From Parcubacteria group bacterium (GTDB lineage: Bacteria; Patescibacteria; Paceibacteria; UBA9973; UBA2103), in the NCBI GenBank assembly GCA_028286605.1, contig JAQBRE010000002.1, forward strand, positions 468,552 to 532,551: a stretch of 64,000 nucleotides of DNA, in the 5' to 3' direction. Numbering within the stretch: the first letter of the stretch is position 1; the number at the start of each line of letters is the position of its first letter. Position numbers and translations under genes: made by a program. Positions 31,966 through 40,230 of the stretch are shown here, in pieces. Under the pieces are notes generated by a model, which ran no database searches, had not been told where the DNA came from, and saw nothing but the letters and a program-made list of their open reading frames with translations.

Positions 31966-32032
31966 TTCAAACACTCCATTTTGCTAAGAACAATTCTCAA
32001 TGAGACCACGACCGAAATTATGGGCTCAATAG

Positions 32033-32057
32033 AGGGGAAGATATAAACCGTCTTCCC
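32033..32057 (-). terminator. Hairpin downstream of gene 32075-32443
   Basis: GGGGAAGA and TCTTCCC form a stem around TATAAACCG. There is no strong T tract. Confidence 0.4.
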
Positions 32058-32074
32058 AAGTCGGTAGGCATAAT

Positions 32075-32443
32075 CTAGTGAAGGGTATCCTCATAGCTAC
32101 GTTCACGGCGGATACGACGTAGCGTTGCCAGTTGCGCCACACTTTCGGGTGGAAGCCACTTGCCTTCGCGCCGTTGCCGCCGGAGGTAGTGCAGCTGTTC
32201 GTCATGGCAGAAACTGCCGACAACGTTCACATGCTCGTCTTTAGTCTCGATTGCCCAATAGCAGGACGGACACCGGTGGTATCCGTCGTCGATGAGCATC
32301 TGAGTGGCTGCATACGCCGCGTTGAGCTTAGCGAGTCTTATCTTTGGGCTTGCGCTGCCCCAGCAATTGCTGACGCGCAGCACGTGCTTGTGGAAGCCTA
32401 GCAGAAGCGCGACGGCGAAGTAGGCACGATAAAGCTTGTGCAT
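32075..32443 (-). CDS. Unrecognised accessory protein with Cys/His motif
   Basis: A 122-aa protein. The N-terminus is hydrophobic (AYFAVALLLGFHKHVL), and the middle has CPSCYWAI followed by FCHDEQLHYLRRQRREGKWL. The Cys, Cys, Cys, His spacing could bind zinc. The C-terminus is very basic (LATLRRIRRERSYED). No family is recognised. TTGACA with a TATTAT-type -10 about 17-18 nt on, and AAAGG before the ATG, give the accessory-class expression signals. The tRNA-Asn gene lies just upstream. Confidence 0.5.
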   Translation of the reverse strand: MHKLYRAYFAVALLLGFHKHVLRVSNCWGSASPKIRLAKLNAAYAATQMLIDDGYHRCPSCYWAIETKDEHVNVVGSFCHDEQLHYLRRQRREGKWLPPESVAQLATLRRIRRERSYEDTLH

Positions 32444-32524
32444 GACGCACCTTTCTAAAACGGCAAAGAGCCTGTTGATTCAGGCTCTATAATAAACATA
32501 TTTATACTACATTGTCAACTCGAG

Positions 32525-32596
32525 CTCCGCGGGTAGGATTCGAACCTACGACCAAGTCGTTAACAGCGACCTGCTCTACCACTGAGCTACCGCGGA
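32525..32596 (-). tRNA. tRNA-Asn (anticodon GUU)
   Basis: A 72-nt cloverleaf on the minus strand. The acceptor stem TCCGCGG/CCGCGGA is perfect; the D arm is GCTCAGTGGTAGAGC; the anticodon loop CTGTTAA gives GUU; the T arm is GTAGG-TTCGAAT-CCTAC. Discriminator G. CCA is not encoded. TAGAAT lies about 6 nt before the 5' end as a probable -10 box. Confidence 0.95.
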
Positions 32597-32703
32597 ATAG
32601 TCGTATTCTAGCCGAAAAATCTGATTCGGCAATGGGGAATCTGGTGTTGACGCTTCGCCTGTTGGTGGGCTACGCTTCTGCTGGAGTTTGGAGAGTACAG
32701 GGG

Positions 32704-33099
32704 ATGAGTGATGCGCACCGGCTTGAAGGATATGAACGAACGAGAATTGAGGAACTGCATGCGTGGGTGGTCAGGCTCTATATGGTTGCCGTCGCGCCAG
32801 GTGGTGAATACAGCGTCGAGCATCAGAAGATTCTCGAACTGATATCACCTGAAATTTATCAGGATACGGAGGGGAAACGATTCCGTGTCCTTGGAATTGA
32901 GCGGGGTCGCACTGCAACGGGCCACACGGCATACTTCGTCCTGACCGCGTCAGCGGATACGAAGACGAAGAGGCCGAATGGCCGGCGACTGCTCGTTGGT
33001 ACGGAGCACGGAGAGAAGTCCGGATGGTTCCAGTATCTGAGCATGCCGGACGGTTCGCAGCGCGAGCGATTTACCTTATGTGCAAAAGAAGCGCTCTAG
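32704..33099 (+). CDS. Unrecognised accessory protein
   Basis: A 131-aa soluble protein. It has a helical start (LEGYERTRIEELHAWVVRLY) and then mixed beta strands (RFRVLGIERGRTATGHTAYF, SGWFQYLSMPDG). No family is recognised. ATG 32704 is chosen because GGAGAG lies about 8 nt upstream; a longer in-frame ORF runs back across the tRNA and is not credible. TTGACG near 32646 with TACGCT 18 nt on is a likely promoter. The hairpin at 33106-33135 ends the unit. Confidence 0.5.
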   Translation: MSDAHRLEGYERTRIEELHAWVVRLYMVAVAPGGEYSVEHQKILELISPEIYQDTEGKRFRVLGIERGRTATGHTAYFVLTASADTKTKRPNGRRLLVGTEHGEKSGWFQYLSMPDGSQRERFTLCAKEAL

Positions 33100-33105
33100 C
33101 GAGCC

Positions 33106-33135
33106 AGCCCCACGGTCTTCATCGATCGTGGGGCT
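33106..33135 (+). terminator. Terminator after gene 32704-33099
   Basis: The stem AGCCCCACG/CGTGGGGCT has a 12-nt loop and is followed by TTCGTTT. Confidence 0.6.
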
Positions 33136-33180
33136 TTCGTTTGATACACTGAACCCATTACACGCTTACCTCATTCACCT

Positions 33181-33423
33181 ATGCTCACACTGTATGTTAA
33201 GACCGGCTGTCCGTATTGCGCGAAAGTACTCGCCGCAGGCGAGGAGCTCGGGATTGAATTTGATCTGAAGAATAGCAGTGACCCAGCAATGGTTGAAGAA
33301 CTCATTGCACGCGGGGGTAAGCGGCAATTTCCGTATCTGGTTGATAGTGACAACAATACGGAGATGTATGAGTCGGACGATATCGTAGAATATCTGCACA
33401 AGCATTTTGGAAAAGAAGCGTAA
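33181..33423 (+). CDS. Glutaredoxin-like protein
   Basis: An 80-aa thioredoxin-fold protein. It opens LTLYVKTGCPYCAKVLAAGE with the dithiol CPYC site (residues 10-13), has the cis-Pro loop KRQFPYLVDSDN and ends ESDDIVEYLHKHFG. It reduces disulfides or glutathione mixed disulfides, or serves as an electron carrier; it also resembles the N-terminal domain of glutathione S-transferases. The HPF gene follows 10 nt downstream. Confidence 0.9.
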   Translation: MLTLYVKTGCPYCAKVLAAGEELGIEFDLKNSSDPAMVEELIARGGKRQFPYLVDSDNNTEMYESDDIVEYLHKHFGKEA

Positions 33424-33433
33424 CAAAAAACAT

Positions 33434-33805
33434 ATGGAAATATACTTCAAGCTCATACATCAGGATGTGCCGAAGGACCTTCTGGCACGAACGGAGAAAA
33501 AGATCGCACGGCTTGATAAGCTCACCGGCGAAGGGAAGTTCGAGGCACAGGCCTATGTTGAAATAACGAAAGTCACCGGTTCGCAGCATTCTGAAGCGGC
33601 GTGGCGTGCAAGCATCAATGTGGACGCCGCAGGCGATCGCTTCCATGCAGAGGCGTCGGAAGCGACGCCCGAGAGAGCAGCAGATCGTGCGGTACGGGAA
33701 CTAGAAAGCGAGCTGCGAACGCATCATGCACGTGGGCGTAGCATTCATCGAAAGGAGAACGGGTTCTGGAAATCGCTTATGCAGAACGATTTCAGATCAC
33801 CGTAG
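33434..33805 (+). CDS. Ribosome hibernation factor HPF/YfiA family, short form
   Basis: A 123-aa protein with the RaiA/HPF beta-alpha-beta-beta-beta-alpha fold: MEIYFKLIHQDVPKDLLART, KKIARLDKLTGEGKFEAQAY, ATPERAADRAVRELESEL. Such proteins bind the 30S decoding region and silence ribosomes in slow growth. The sequence is divergent, and the C-terminal dimerisation domain of long HPF is absent. Its 3' end overlaps the end of fmt on the other strand by 14 nt. Confidence 0.75.
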   Translation: MEIYFKLIHQDVPKDLLARTEKKIARLDKLTGEGKFEAQAYVEITKVTGSQHSEAAWRASINVDAAGDRFHAEASEATPERAADRAVRELESELRTHHARGRSIHRKENGFWKSLMQNDFRSP

Positions 33806-34649
33806 CGCTGAACTGGGCGTAGGGCATCGCACGCTTGCCTTCGGGAACGACTTCTTCGATAACGAAGGAGTCGTTTTCGTATGAGGCTTTCGTTATTTTC
33901 ACGCGCATCTGCTTGTCGTTCCTCTGTACGAAAAAATAAAGGCCGGGCCAGCCTTCGTAAGCACAGTATTTAAGATAGTTCGCGCGGGCCGGGCCATTCG
34001 GGTCGATGAGTCCGTCTTCCTTCTCTGTCTTGCGCGTGTAGGTGGCAAGGTCGTGCTGCTGCGGGGTTGGCGTGATGGTGCCCGCGACCCATACGGGCAT
34101 CGTGGCGGCCGCCATGCGGCCGCCGGCGCGTGCCAGCACTTCTGAAAGTGCGCTTCGCATAATCGGCCATCCTGCAATCTCGATACGTTCCTGCGCGATG
34201 ATCGGTCCGTGATCCATTTCTGCATCCATCTGCATCAAGCTCACGCCAACGCCCTGTTCATCAGCAAGCAGCTGCGCTTCGATAGGTGCGGCACCGCGAT
34301 ACTTCGGCAGAAGCGAAGGGTGCACGTTCAGGCATCCGCCTGGCGTAAGCGTCAGGATGTTGTCGCGAAGGATCTTTCCATATGCCGCAACGAGCAACAC
34401 GTCGCAGCCATATTCTGCAAGTGATGCCACAAAGACGTCATCAAGCTTCTCGGGCTGCAATACCGGAATGCCGTGCGCTTCGCCCCATACCTTCACTTCG
34501 GGCTTCGTGAGCTGCATGCCGCGCCCTGCGGGCTTATCTGGTGCTGTAACGATGACGGCAGGCAGCATGCCTGCCGTCTCTAGTTCTTCCAATACCCACA
34601 CCGCAACCATCGGCGTACCGAAGAACCCATAGCAAAGATCAGTCTTCAT
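33792..34649 (-). CDS. fmt: Methionyl-tRNA formyltransferase
   Basis: A 285-aa enzyme that formylates Met on initiator tRNA. It shows CYGFFGTPMVAVWVLEELE, VTAPDKPAGRG (family: PDRPAGRG), AAYGKIL, NVHPSLLPKYRGAAPI (catalytic Asn/His/Asp region) and LMQMDAEMDHGPI. The C-terminal domain (LATYTRKTEKEDGLID) matches the tRNA-binding part. The start at 34649 lies inside the last codons of def (11-nt overlap), giving translational coupling def-fmt. The longer upstream frame is antisense-like within def and is rejected. Confidence 0.95.
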   Translation of the reverse strand: MKTDLCYGFFGTPMVAVWVLEELETAGMLPAVIVTAPDKPAGRGMQLTKPEVKVWGEAHGIPVLQPEKLDDVFVASLAEYGCDVLLVAAYGKILRDNILTLTPGGCLNVHPSLLPKYRGAAPIEAQLLADEQGVGVSLMQMDAEMDHGPIIAQERIEIAGWPIMRSALSEVLARAGGRMAAATMPVWVAGTITPTPQQHDLATYTRKTEKEDGLIDPNGPARANYLKYCAYEGWPGLYFFVQRNDKQMRVKITKASYENDSFVIEEVVPEGKRAMPYAQFSATVI

Positions 34650-35169
34650 GGTGGATGTATTCGCCTGCACGTGCCGATTCGAACTGTATGTGCGCATGGT
34701 CCGTGAAGAGAATACCATCCAAATGATTCGTCTCGTGCTGGAACACCTGCGCAAGGATACCGCCTCCGCCACGCTCGAACTTCTTTCCATTCGCATCATA
34801 CGCACGCAGCGTCGCGCGATCATGACGAATGGTCTTTCCATAGATACCGCGCACAGAAAGACAGCCTTCATCCATTTCCACTTGGCGGCGCGAAGACTTT
34901 ATGAATTCAGGATTGATATATACGCCGAGCTGCGTACCCATGGCAGCTGCTTCTTCGCTGGATACGAGCCGATCATAGCGAACGATGAACAGGCGCTTTG
35001 AAACGCCAACCTGGGGTGCTGCAAGGGCAACGCCGTCCGGCTCTGCATCGAGCGTCCGCGCCATATCATCAATGAGATCCTGCAGGGCAGGCGTGCCGAA
35101 TTCCTCCGCAGGCATTTGCGGAGCTATTTCACGAAGTACGGGGTCGCCGTCCTGAACTATTACAGACAT
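34639..35169 (-). CDS. def: Peptide deformylase
   Basis: A 176-aa metallo-enzyme removing N-formyl from new proteins. All three motifs are present: GVALAAPQVG, EGCLSVRG (Cys ligand) and QVFQHETNHLDG (HExxH-type). The start at 35169 (MSVIVQDGDPVLREI) is supported by TATGGT (complement 35176-35181) 6 nt upstream, a leaderless arrangement. The def-fmt pair acts at the two ends of the formyl-methionine cycle. Confidence 0.95.
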   Translation of the reverse strand: MSVIVQDGDPVLREIAPQMPAEEFGTPALQDLIDDMARTLDAEPDGVALAAPQVGVSKRLFIVRYDRLVSSEEAAAMGTQLGVYINPEFIKSSRRQVEMDEGCLSVRGIYGKTIRHDRATLRAYDANGKKFERGGGGILAQVFQHETNHLDGILFTDHAHIQFESARAGEYIHHED

Positions 35170-35198
35170 GCGGACACCATAGCATATACACGGGTACG

Positions 35199-35391
35199 AA
35201 AAAGCCGACTTCATTTGAAGTCGGCGATAAAGACATAAAGCACGGCAACAGAAAATCTGGTGCCGCCAGCGCATACAGCAAGGCCAAAGGGAGGGACGAC
35301 CCCGCGCAAGAACGTCCTCCAGGGGAGAGCAGGCCTCAAACCGTAGCGCTAGCGGCACCTCCGTCGCAAGATACTTTCGTTTGTTGTCTTT
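35199..35391 (-). ncRNA. Rod-shaped structured RNA, about 190 nt (6S-like layout)
   Basis: No credible ORF occupies this gap. On the minus strand a -10 box (TATATA near 35398-35403) precedes a region with nested pairing. The outer stem is AAAGACA/TGTCTTT (35229-35235 with 35385-35391). A 14-bp helix follows (35259-35272 with 35346-35359, one G-U). Inside are a GGCC pairing and a GGAGGACG/CGTCCCTCC stem. The transcript would end in the hairpin 35204-35225 plus T5. A long rod with internal loops, own promoter and terminator is the layout of 6S RNA; conserved 6S sequence was not verified. Confidence 0.55.
35204..35225 (-). terminator. Terminator of the rod-shaped RNA
   Basis: The perfect 11-bp inverted repeat GCCGACTTCAT/ATGAAGTCGGC (plus-strand orientation ATTT centre) is followed on the minus strand by TTTTT. 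Confidence 0.75.
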
Positions 35392-35473
35392 CAGCGTTAT
35401 ATATCGCCTATGACACGATTTCTCCTACGACAGAACTTGATTCCAAAATGAACTGGTCCCACGCATCCTATGA

Positions 35474-37348
35474 TTAAAAAGCTTCAGGGTCAATAAGGAC
35501 ACGAACTGAGGGCGGAAGGGCATGCAGGCGGCTCGAAAGCTCCTGTTCAGGCCATACGCCTTCTGGAAGACGCAGCACATATGAACGACGCGCCTGAGTG
35601 CGCGTAAGCGAGCGATCAGGAAGAATGGTGAATGCGTATGCGGCGATAGCTTCACGGATAGGCGTGTCGAGTGCGTCAAGCTGCGTACGTGTCGCTTCAG
35701 CCTGTAGCGCAATGAGCGTGCCGAACGGCGGATAGCCGAGCGCTTTGCGTAGACCGGATTCTTCTTTGAAGAATCCGGTTGTCTCAGGATGTTCAATTGC
35801 ATTCGCTGCGGCGTCCTCAGGCAAACGCGTACCAAGCAGGACGCGATTCGCCATTGAGGTGAGAAGAAGACCGAGTCGCACGAAGCGTTCGCGCGCGCGC
35901 CAGAACGGCAGAGCAAGCAAACTATCTGCAGAGGCTACGACCGCAAGATTGAACTGGTGCGCATGTACGGCGAGCAGCCACGGAAGCGCACCTTCCGTAC
36001 CGATGACGATTGTGTTCGGCTCACCCGCACCCTCGAGCGCTTTCTTCGCCATAGCGATAGTGCGAACCGTGTCGCCATCGAAACGGATGATGCGAGCATC
36101 AGGAAACGCTGAACGCATTTCCTCTTCAACTCGCTCAACGCCCACGCCAAGCGGCATAAGGTTCCAGCTGCCGCATATGGCACAAAGTACGTTCGTACTC
36201 TCGATGACGCGGCCGTCAACGCTCCTGAATGCGCGACCGTGCGGACCTTCTTTCGTGAAGGTGAGGACGTTACCGAATTCATCAGTACGCGCCGTGCCGC
36301 AATCCCTGCAGATAACGCTCGGTGCGTACCCCTTACGCACCGCAAGCACCAATGCACGACCTCCATCGTTCAGAACATTCGCGATCTCTTCGCGCATTAG
36401 CTTCGGCACTGCCGCCCACGCTTCTTGCTCAGTTTCTAGCACCACTGCTTCACCAGGCTTCGGCTTAACTTCTTCTATCTTTTCACGACGCAAATCCAGT
36501 ATGGAAACGCTGCTTGGCGCAGCAACGAGAGGAGCTTCAGTATACGTACGATATTCAAGCGGAAGCGGATAGTCTCCGTATGCAAGCTGCAGGGAACGGG
36601 AGCGAGCGAGTTCGGTGAGGGCGATGCGGAAATCAAGATACGGACGCTTCGGCGAGCGATAGCTGCCGGCGCCCGTACGCTCGATGATGATACTGCCAAG
36701 CGTGAGTATCGGCGTCCACGAGAATAAAGGAGTAGCGATAACGAGGCCGGTGGAAGACACCGCGGCCTGTAGCGCCGCTTCGCGGCGCCTTCCCGTTATC
36801 GCACCTGAAAGCACCAATGGTTTCTTATCAGCGAACTCCTGCTTCCAATACTCAGTCTCGGCTATCGTCGGCACCACGATAAGCGTTGCAACAGCATGAA
36901 CGGCATTCGCCTCAACGATAGCGCGATAGCGCGCTGCGCGCGCCTCAAGCGGCATCTCAACCGTATCAATAGAAAACCCTGTACCATGCTTCATCTCTAT
37001 CGTGTCCGCCAACGATAAGTCACTTCTAATATGCTCGCCGAACAAGCTCGCGAGCGCGCTACCAAGCGTCGCCGCGTGCAATTGCGCAATGCCTTCCGCA
37101 GCGCTTCGTAAGCTTTCCGGCAGCACGCTCGAGGCATGTGGCACCGTCTTCGTCAGCATGAAGGTCGCATTCTTCAGCACTGCTTTCGCTTCTGCAACGC
37201 TCTGGCAACTCACCACCAACCCCTGCACTATCCTTCTACGTAGCGAGACTTCAACAATGGTCCCTTCGGCAAGCGCATCACGGCTCCTATACGAAAGCGT
37301 TCCGGGAGGAGCCGTGCGCGAGAAGGGAATAACTTCGACCACATACAT
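35474..37348 (-). CDS. PriA-like primosomal protein without helicase motifs
   Basis: A 624-aa protein with PriA order of domains. The N-terminal 3'BD is present (MYVVEVIPFSRTAPPGTLSY, with ALAEGTIVEVSLRRRIVQGL). A helicase-like core follows, then Cys pairs CRDCG and CAICG inserted in the second RecA lobe, then VERVEEEMRSAFPDARIIRF and the C-terminal LGYPPFGTLIALQAEA. Walker A (GxTGSGKT) is replaced by TLIVVPTIAETEYW, and the DEEH box by IIIERTGAG, so ATP hydrolysis is unlikely. Only four of the usual eight zinc Cys remain. It may still bind forks and recruit the replicative helicase. TACGAT lies 6 nt before the ATG. Confidence 0.85.
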   Translation of the reverse strand: MYVVEVIPFSRTAPPGTLSYRSRDALAEGTIVEVSLRRRIVQGLVVSCQSVAEAKAVLKNATFMLTKTVPHASSVLPESLRSAAEGIAQLHAATLGSALASLFGEHIRSDLSLADTIEMKHGTGFSIDTVEMPLEARAARYRAIVEANAVHAVATLIVVPTIAETEYWKQEFADKKPLVLSGAITGRRREAALQAAVSSTGLVIATPLFSWTPILTLGSIIIERTGAGSYRSPKRPYLDFRIALTELARSRSLQLAYGDYPLPLEYRTYTEAPLVAAPSSVSILDLRREKIEEVKPKPGEAVVLETEQEAWAAVPKLMREEIANVLNDGGRALVLAVRKGYAPSVICRDCGTARTDEFGNVLTFTKEGPHGRAFRSVDGRVIESTNVLCAICGSWNLMPLGVGVERVEEEMRSAFPDARIIRFDGDTVRTIAMAKKALEGAGEPNTIVIGTEGALPWLLAVHAHQFNLAVVASADSLLALPFWRARERFVRLGLLLTSMANRVLLGTRLPEDAAANAIEHPETTGFFKEESGLRKALGYPPFGTLIALQAEATRTQLDALDTPIREAIAAYAFTILPDRSLTRTQARRSYVLRLPEGVWPEQELSSRLHALPPSVRVLIDPEAF

Positions 37349-37429
37349 CCCTCTATCGTATCAAATTAGATTTGAATCTTTATGAAGTCGTGATAGGTTC
37401 TGTCCAGAGTTCATCAGGGAGAGTTTACG

Positions 37430-37624
37430 ATGCACCGTATAACATTCATGCCGCTCGCAAGGAATCGCTATCGAGTACAGGTTGATCACTATCTGACCAA
37501 GCAGGTAGTGAAGCGGCACCAAATCGCAGCAACGCGCAGCATGCTTCAGAGCAGGGCGCGAATGCCCGAGCGGCTTCCCGAATTGGTTTCCTACAGAGAA
37601 AACATACATAGGGAGCGGTGGTAA
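37430..37624 (+). CDS. Small basic accessory protein
   Basis: A 64-aa protein with many Arg and His: MHRITFMPLARNRYRVQVDH, then YLTKQVVKRHQIAATRSMLQ. No family is recognised. A GGGAGAG site lies 6-7 nt before the ATG, and a 22-bp terminator stem follows, both typical of the accessory units here. The complementary frame (37361-37609) has no such signals. Confidence 0.5.
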   Translation: MHRITFMPLARNRYRVQVDHYLTKQVVKRHQIAATRSMLQSRARMPERLPELVSYRENIHRERW

Positions 37625-37627
37625 TTA

Positions 37628-37677
37628 AAAAGCCGCCACATACAAAAGCCGTTGCGCTTTTGTATGTGGCGGCTTTT
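37628..37677 (+). terminator. 22-bp perfect terminator stem
   Basis: Arms 37628-37649 and 37656-37677 surround a 6-nt loop, with AAAA and TTTT at the ends. It serves the small gene and may also end the convergent PEGA gene. Confidence 0.85.
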
Positions 37678-37687
37678 GTGTTGATGA

Positions 37688-38485
37688 CTAGAACGCGATC
37701 GTGAACGTCTTGCCTGCATCGCGAACAACTATGTGCTTCGCGTCGAAGGTTGCCGCTGCGGGCTGAAGGCCCGTGTAGAGCGGTGCGAAGAATTGCGGCT
37801 TGAGCGGATCGATTTCAATCACAGCAAGTACGCTTCCGTAGGAAACGATGAGTGCATCCTGGCGGCCAGGATACGGAAGGACGGCGCGAAGCGGTGCTGT
37901 TGGTGCGAAGACAACTGTCGTTGCGCAGGTGCCGCCGATGCAAAGGTATGAAGGAGGTACCGCGCCGGTAGTTGTTGCGGGAGATGCGACGATGCGATTA
38001 TTCAGAACGTATACGTTCGCGTTTCCATTTTCCATAACGAGCGGCTTCGTTTCGCTTGGCGGTACATACGAAGTGATGTCTGTGTTCGCTGCATCTGCCT
38101 GCGCTGCCGTTACGAAGACCGCTTCACCCTTTAGCGGCACGAGGATCGGAGACGCCTTCGTGTCCATTCGTGGAGAAATGCTTATCACATCATTCCATGG
38201 GTTATCGCCAGGAACATCTACGATGATGTTGTGGCTGCCTGGCTCAAGATCGATACGTACATCCTTGCCTACGGAAGTGGCGCGCTTGGTCTGGTCTGCA
38301 TATACGACGCCGCCTGCAGGAATGCCTGAAAGAGTCAGGTTACCGGCGCGAACCACGGTGAAACTAGGACCAGGGCGGTAGCCGAGCGCATAGCCGATAA
38401 CAAGCAGCACGAAGAGCAGTACTATGAGCAATAGCAATACGTGGCGGCGGATATAAGCCCAGATACGGAGAAGAATCGTATTCAT
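37688..38485 (-). CDS. Membrane-anchored PEGA-domain protein
   Basis: A 265-aa protein. An N-terminal basic patch and membrane helix (HVLLLLIVLLFVLLVIGYAL) is followed by a PEGA domain (GNLTLSGIPAGGVVYADQTK, then VRIDLEPGSHNIIVDVPGDN). A beta-propeller-like or beta-sandwich extracytoplasmic region follows with FDAKHIVVRDAGKTFTIAF at the end. PEGA proteins occur with surface or wall functions; a precise role is unknown. The start at 38485 (MNTILLRIW) is preferred over 38527 because it gives a normal membrane anchor. murA ends 17 nt upstream. Confidence 0.75.
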   Translation of the reverse strand: MNTILLRIWAYIRRHVLLLLIVLLFVLLVIGYALGYRPGPSFTVVRAGNLTLSGIPAGGVVYADQTKRATSVGKDVRIDLEPGSHNIIVDVPGDNPWNDVISISPRMDTKASPILVPLKGEAVFVTAAQADAANTDITSYVPPSETKPLVMENGNANVYVLNNRIVASPATTTGAVPPSYLCIGGTCATTVVFAPTAPLRAVLPYPGRQDALIVSYGSVLAVIEIDPLKPQFFAPLYTGLQPAAATFDAKHIVVRDAGKTFTIAF

Positions 38486-38501
38486 AATAATGCTAACGAT
38501 A

Positions 38502-39812
38502 TCACAGAGCTGAAATCTGTGCCCCAATAGAGGTGAGGCGGGAAATCAGTGCTTCATAGCCACGATTCACTATATATATGTTGCGAAGTATGGAGGTGCC
38601 TTCAGCGGCAAGCATTGCGATGATAAGAATGGACGCAGGGCGAAGCGCCGGAGGCGCGACGATGTCTGCAGCGCGCAACTTCTTAGGCCCCGTTATCTGT
38701 ATGCGATGCGGATCGAGCAGCAGGGTGGTTGCACCCAAGTTATCGAGCTCCGTGTAATAAATAGCGCGCTTCTCGAAGACCCAATCGTTGATGAGCGTAT
38801 CGCCATCGGCCTGTGTTGCAATCACGGCGAAGAACGGGAGGTTGTCTATGTTGAGACCAGGATACGGACGCGGATGAATGCGCTCTGGGTATGCAACAAG
38901 TTCCGACGGCTTGATATGAATATCTACGAGTTTCGTAACGCCGTTCTCGGAAACGCCCGCATCGCTCAGCGTGAAAATGAGCCCCATCTTTTCAAGGATA
39001 GAAAGTTCGATCTCAAGAAACTCGATAGGTGCGTTCTTAACGGTAAGTTCTGATTTCGTAGTTGCAGCAGCCGCGATGAAGAACATCGCATCTATCGGAT
39101 CTTCGCCGATAGTGCACTCGACATCCATATCGATATTTGAAACGCCCGTAACAGTTAGCGTCGAGGTGCCGAAGCCTTCTATCGTTACGCCAAGCTGCTG
39201 CAGGAACGCGCACACTTCCTGCACCTGATAGTTCGCCGATGCGTATTTTATGACTGACGTGCCAGGAATAAGCGCCGCTGCGAAAAGAGCGTTCTCGGTT
39301 GCGGTGTCGCTCGACTCCTGAAGAACGATGGTCGCCGGCAGAAGCTTCGTATGCGAAACGATGAAGCGATCAGAACGAACTTCGATAGAAACGCCGAAGC
39401 GTTCGAGCGCCCATAGGTGCGGACGAATCGTACGATTCCCGAAATCGCAGCCGCCGGACTGCGGAAGGTCAAAGGTCTTGAACTGATGAATCAGCGGACC
39501 GATGAACATCAGGATGCTTCGCGTGCGAATAGCGGCTTCTGTATCAAGCCCATCAAGGGAAACCTTTTCTGGCGGGGTGATCTTCAGTGCATGATCGCTT
39601 CGCTCCACTTTCACACCGATCGACTCAAGCACCTCAACGAGGCGATTGACTTCTTCGATGTTTGGCACTTTCTTCAACGTCGTCGTGCCTTTATTTAAAA
39701 GGGAAGCGGCAAGCAGTGCGACCGCGCCGTTCTTCGAGCGATTCGTGACGACAGATCCATGCAGCTTCTTTCCGCCTTCGATCACGAATCCCATTTCCGC
39801 AGCAGGTGCCAT
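38502..39812 (-). CDS. murA: UDP-N-acetylglucosamine 1-carboxyvinyltransferase (MurA family)
   Basis: A 436-aa EPSP-synthase-fold enzyme for the first committed step of peptidoglycan precursor synthesis. Conserved blocks are SKNGAVALLAASLLNKGTTT (substrate Lys-Asn), LPQSGGCDFGNRTIRPHLWA with the active-site Cys, ESSDTATENALFAAALIPGT and RPASILIIAMLAAEG, then IYIVNRGYEALISRL. Some positions deviate from E. coli MurA, so a specialised MurA-like role is conceivable. TACAAT (complement 39821-39826) lies 8 nt before the ATG, a leaderless start. Confidence 0.9.
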   Translation of the reverse strand: MAPAAEMGFVIEGGKKLHGSVVTNRSKNGAVALLAASLLNKGTTTLKKVPNIEEVNRLVEVLESIGVKVERSDHALKITPPEKVSLDGLDTEAAIRTRSILMFIGPLIHQFKTFDLPQSGGCDFGNRTIRPHLWALERFGVSIEVRSDRFIVSHTKLLPATIVLQESSDTATENALFAAALIPGTSVIKYASANYQVQEVCAFLQQLGVTIEGFGTSTLTVTGVSNIDMDVECTIGEDPIDAMFFIAAAATTKSELTVKNAPIEFLEIELSILEKMGLIFTLSDAGVSENGVTKLVDIHIKPSELVAYPERIHPRPYPGLNIDNLPFFAVIATQADGDTLINDWVFEKRAIYYTELDNLGATTLLLDPHRIQITGPKKLRAADIVAPPALRPASILIIAMLAAEGTSILRNIYIVNRGYEALISRLTSIGAQISAL

Positions 39813-39848
39813 TGGTGGGTATTGTACACCGAAGAGATATGTATAAGA

Positions 39849-39879
39849 AAAGGCCCATCGCGTGGTGCGACGGGCCTTT
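39849..39879. terminator. Terminator upstream of murA, downstream of gene 39903-40127
   Basis: The stem AAAGGCCCATCGC/GCGACGGGCCTTT has one mismatch. It ends the minus-strand accessory gene before the murA promoter. Confidence 0.7.
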
Positions 39880-39902
39880 GGCGAACGGCGTAACGAATTA
39901 CG

Positions 39903-40127
39903 TCAGTGCCATCCGTTCTGAATTTTTTGCGAAAGCGTCGGCTCCGTCGTAACGCAGCCTTCGATTTCAACAGGACCCATGAAGCCGCTGAAGTGCTCGG
40001 TTTCGGTCGGGAAAAGCTTATCGCCACTAAAACCCTGGATCGTTTTCTCTTCCAGATATTTTTCAATAGTGACTTGCTTGAAATCCGAGCCGGCCGACTT
40101 GATCCAGAAATAGAATTGTTGAGACAT
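39903..40127 (-). CDS. Small accessory protein
   Basis: A 74-aa soluble protein: MSQQFYFWIKSAGSDFKQVT, then EKYLEEKTIQGFSGDKLF. No family is recognised. AGGAGG lies 7 nt before the ATG, and TTGACT with CATAAT at 17-nt spacing lies upstream on the minus strand; a terminator follows. This complete private expression set between two leaderless core genes (murA and mreB) marks it as an accessory unit. Confidence 0.55.
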   Translation of the reverse strand: MSQQFYFWIKSAGSDFKQVTIEKYLEEKTIQGFSGDKLFPTETEHFSGFMGPVEIEGCVTTEPTLSQKIQNGWH

Positions 40128-40230
40128 TTGACACCTCCTCTACTATTATGTCCTATTTATATAGAATAGTCAATGGGAGTTCGGGTGCATATTTGTTGCC
40201 TATTCTTAAAAGAAGTATGATGTGCAGGTA

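Noticed and set aside
32512..32703. N-terminal extension of gene 32704-33099 across the tRNA
   Set aside because: The frame is open by chance through tRNA-Asn on the other strand. The ribosome binding site supports ATG 32704.
34650..34871. Longer fmt start inside def
   Set aside because: The extra 74 residues are low-complexity Arg/Ser/Met sequence antisense-like to def codons. The family start is MKTDLCYGFFG.
35170..35358. Protein-coding extension of def through the RNA gap
   Set aside because: The frame crosses the terminator hairpin and the structured RNA and has no similarity to deformylases.
6870..37410. Shared CTCTGGACAGAACC (also as complement) upstream of the HNH gene and before gene 37430
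   Set aside because: About this many 14-mer matches are expected by chance; no further similarity was seen.
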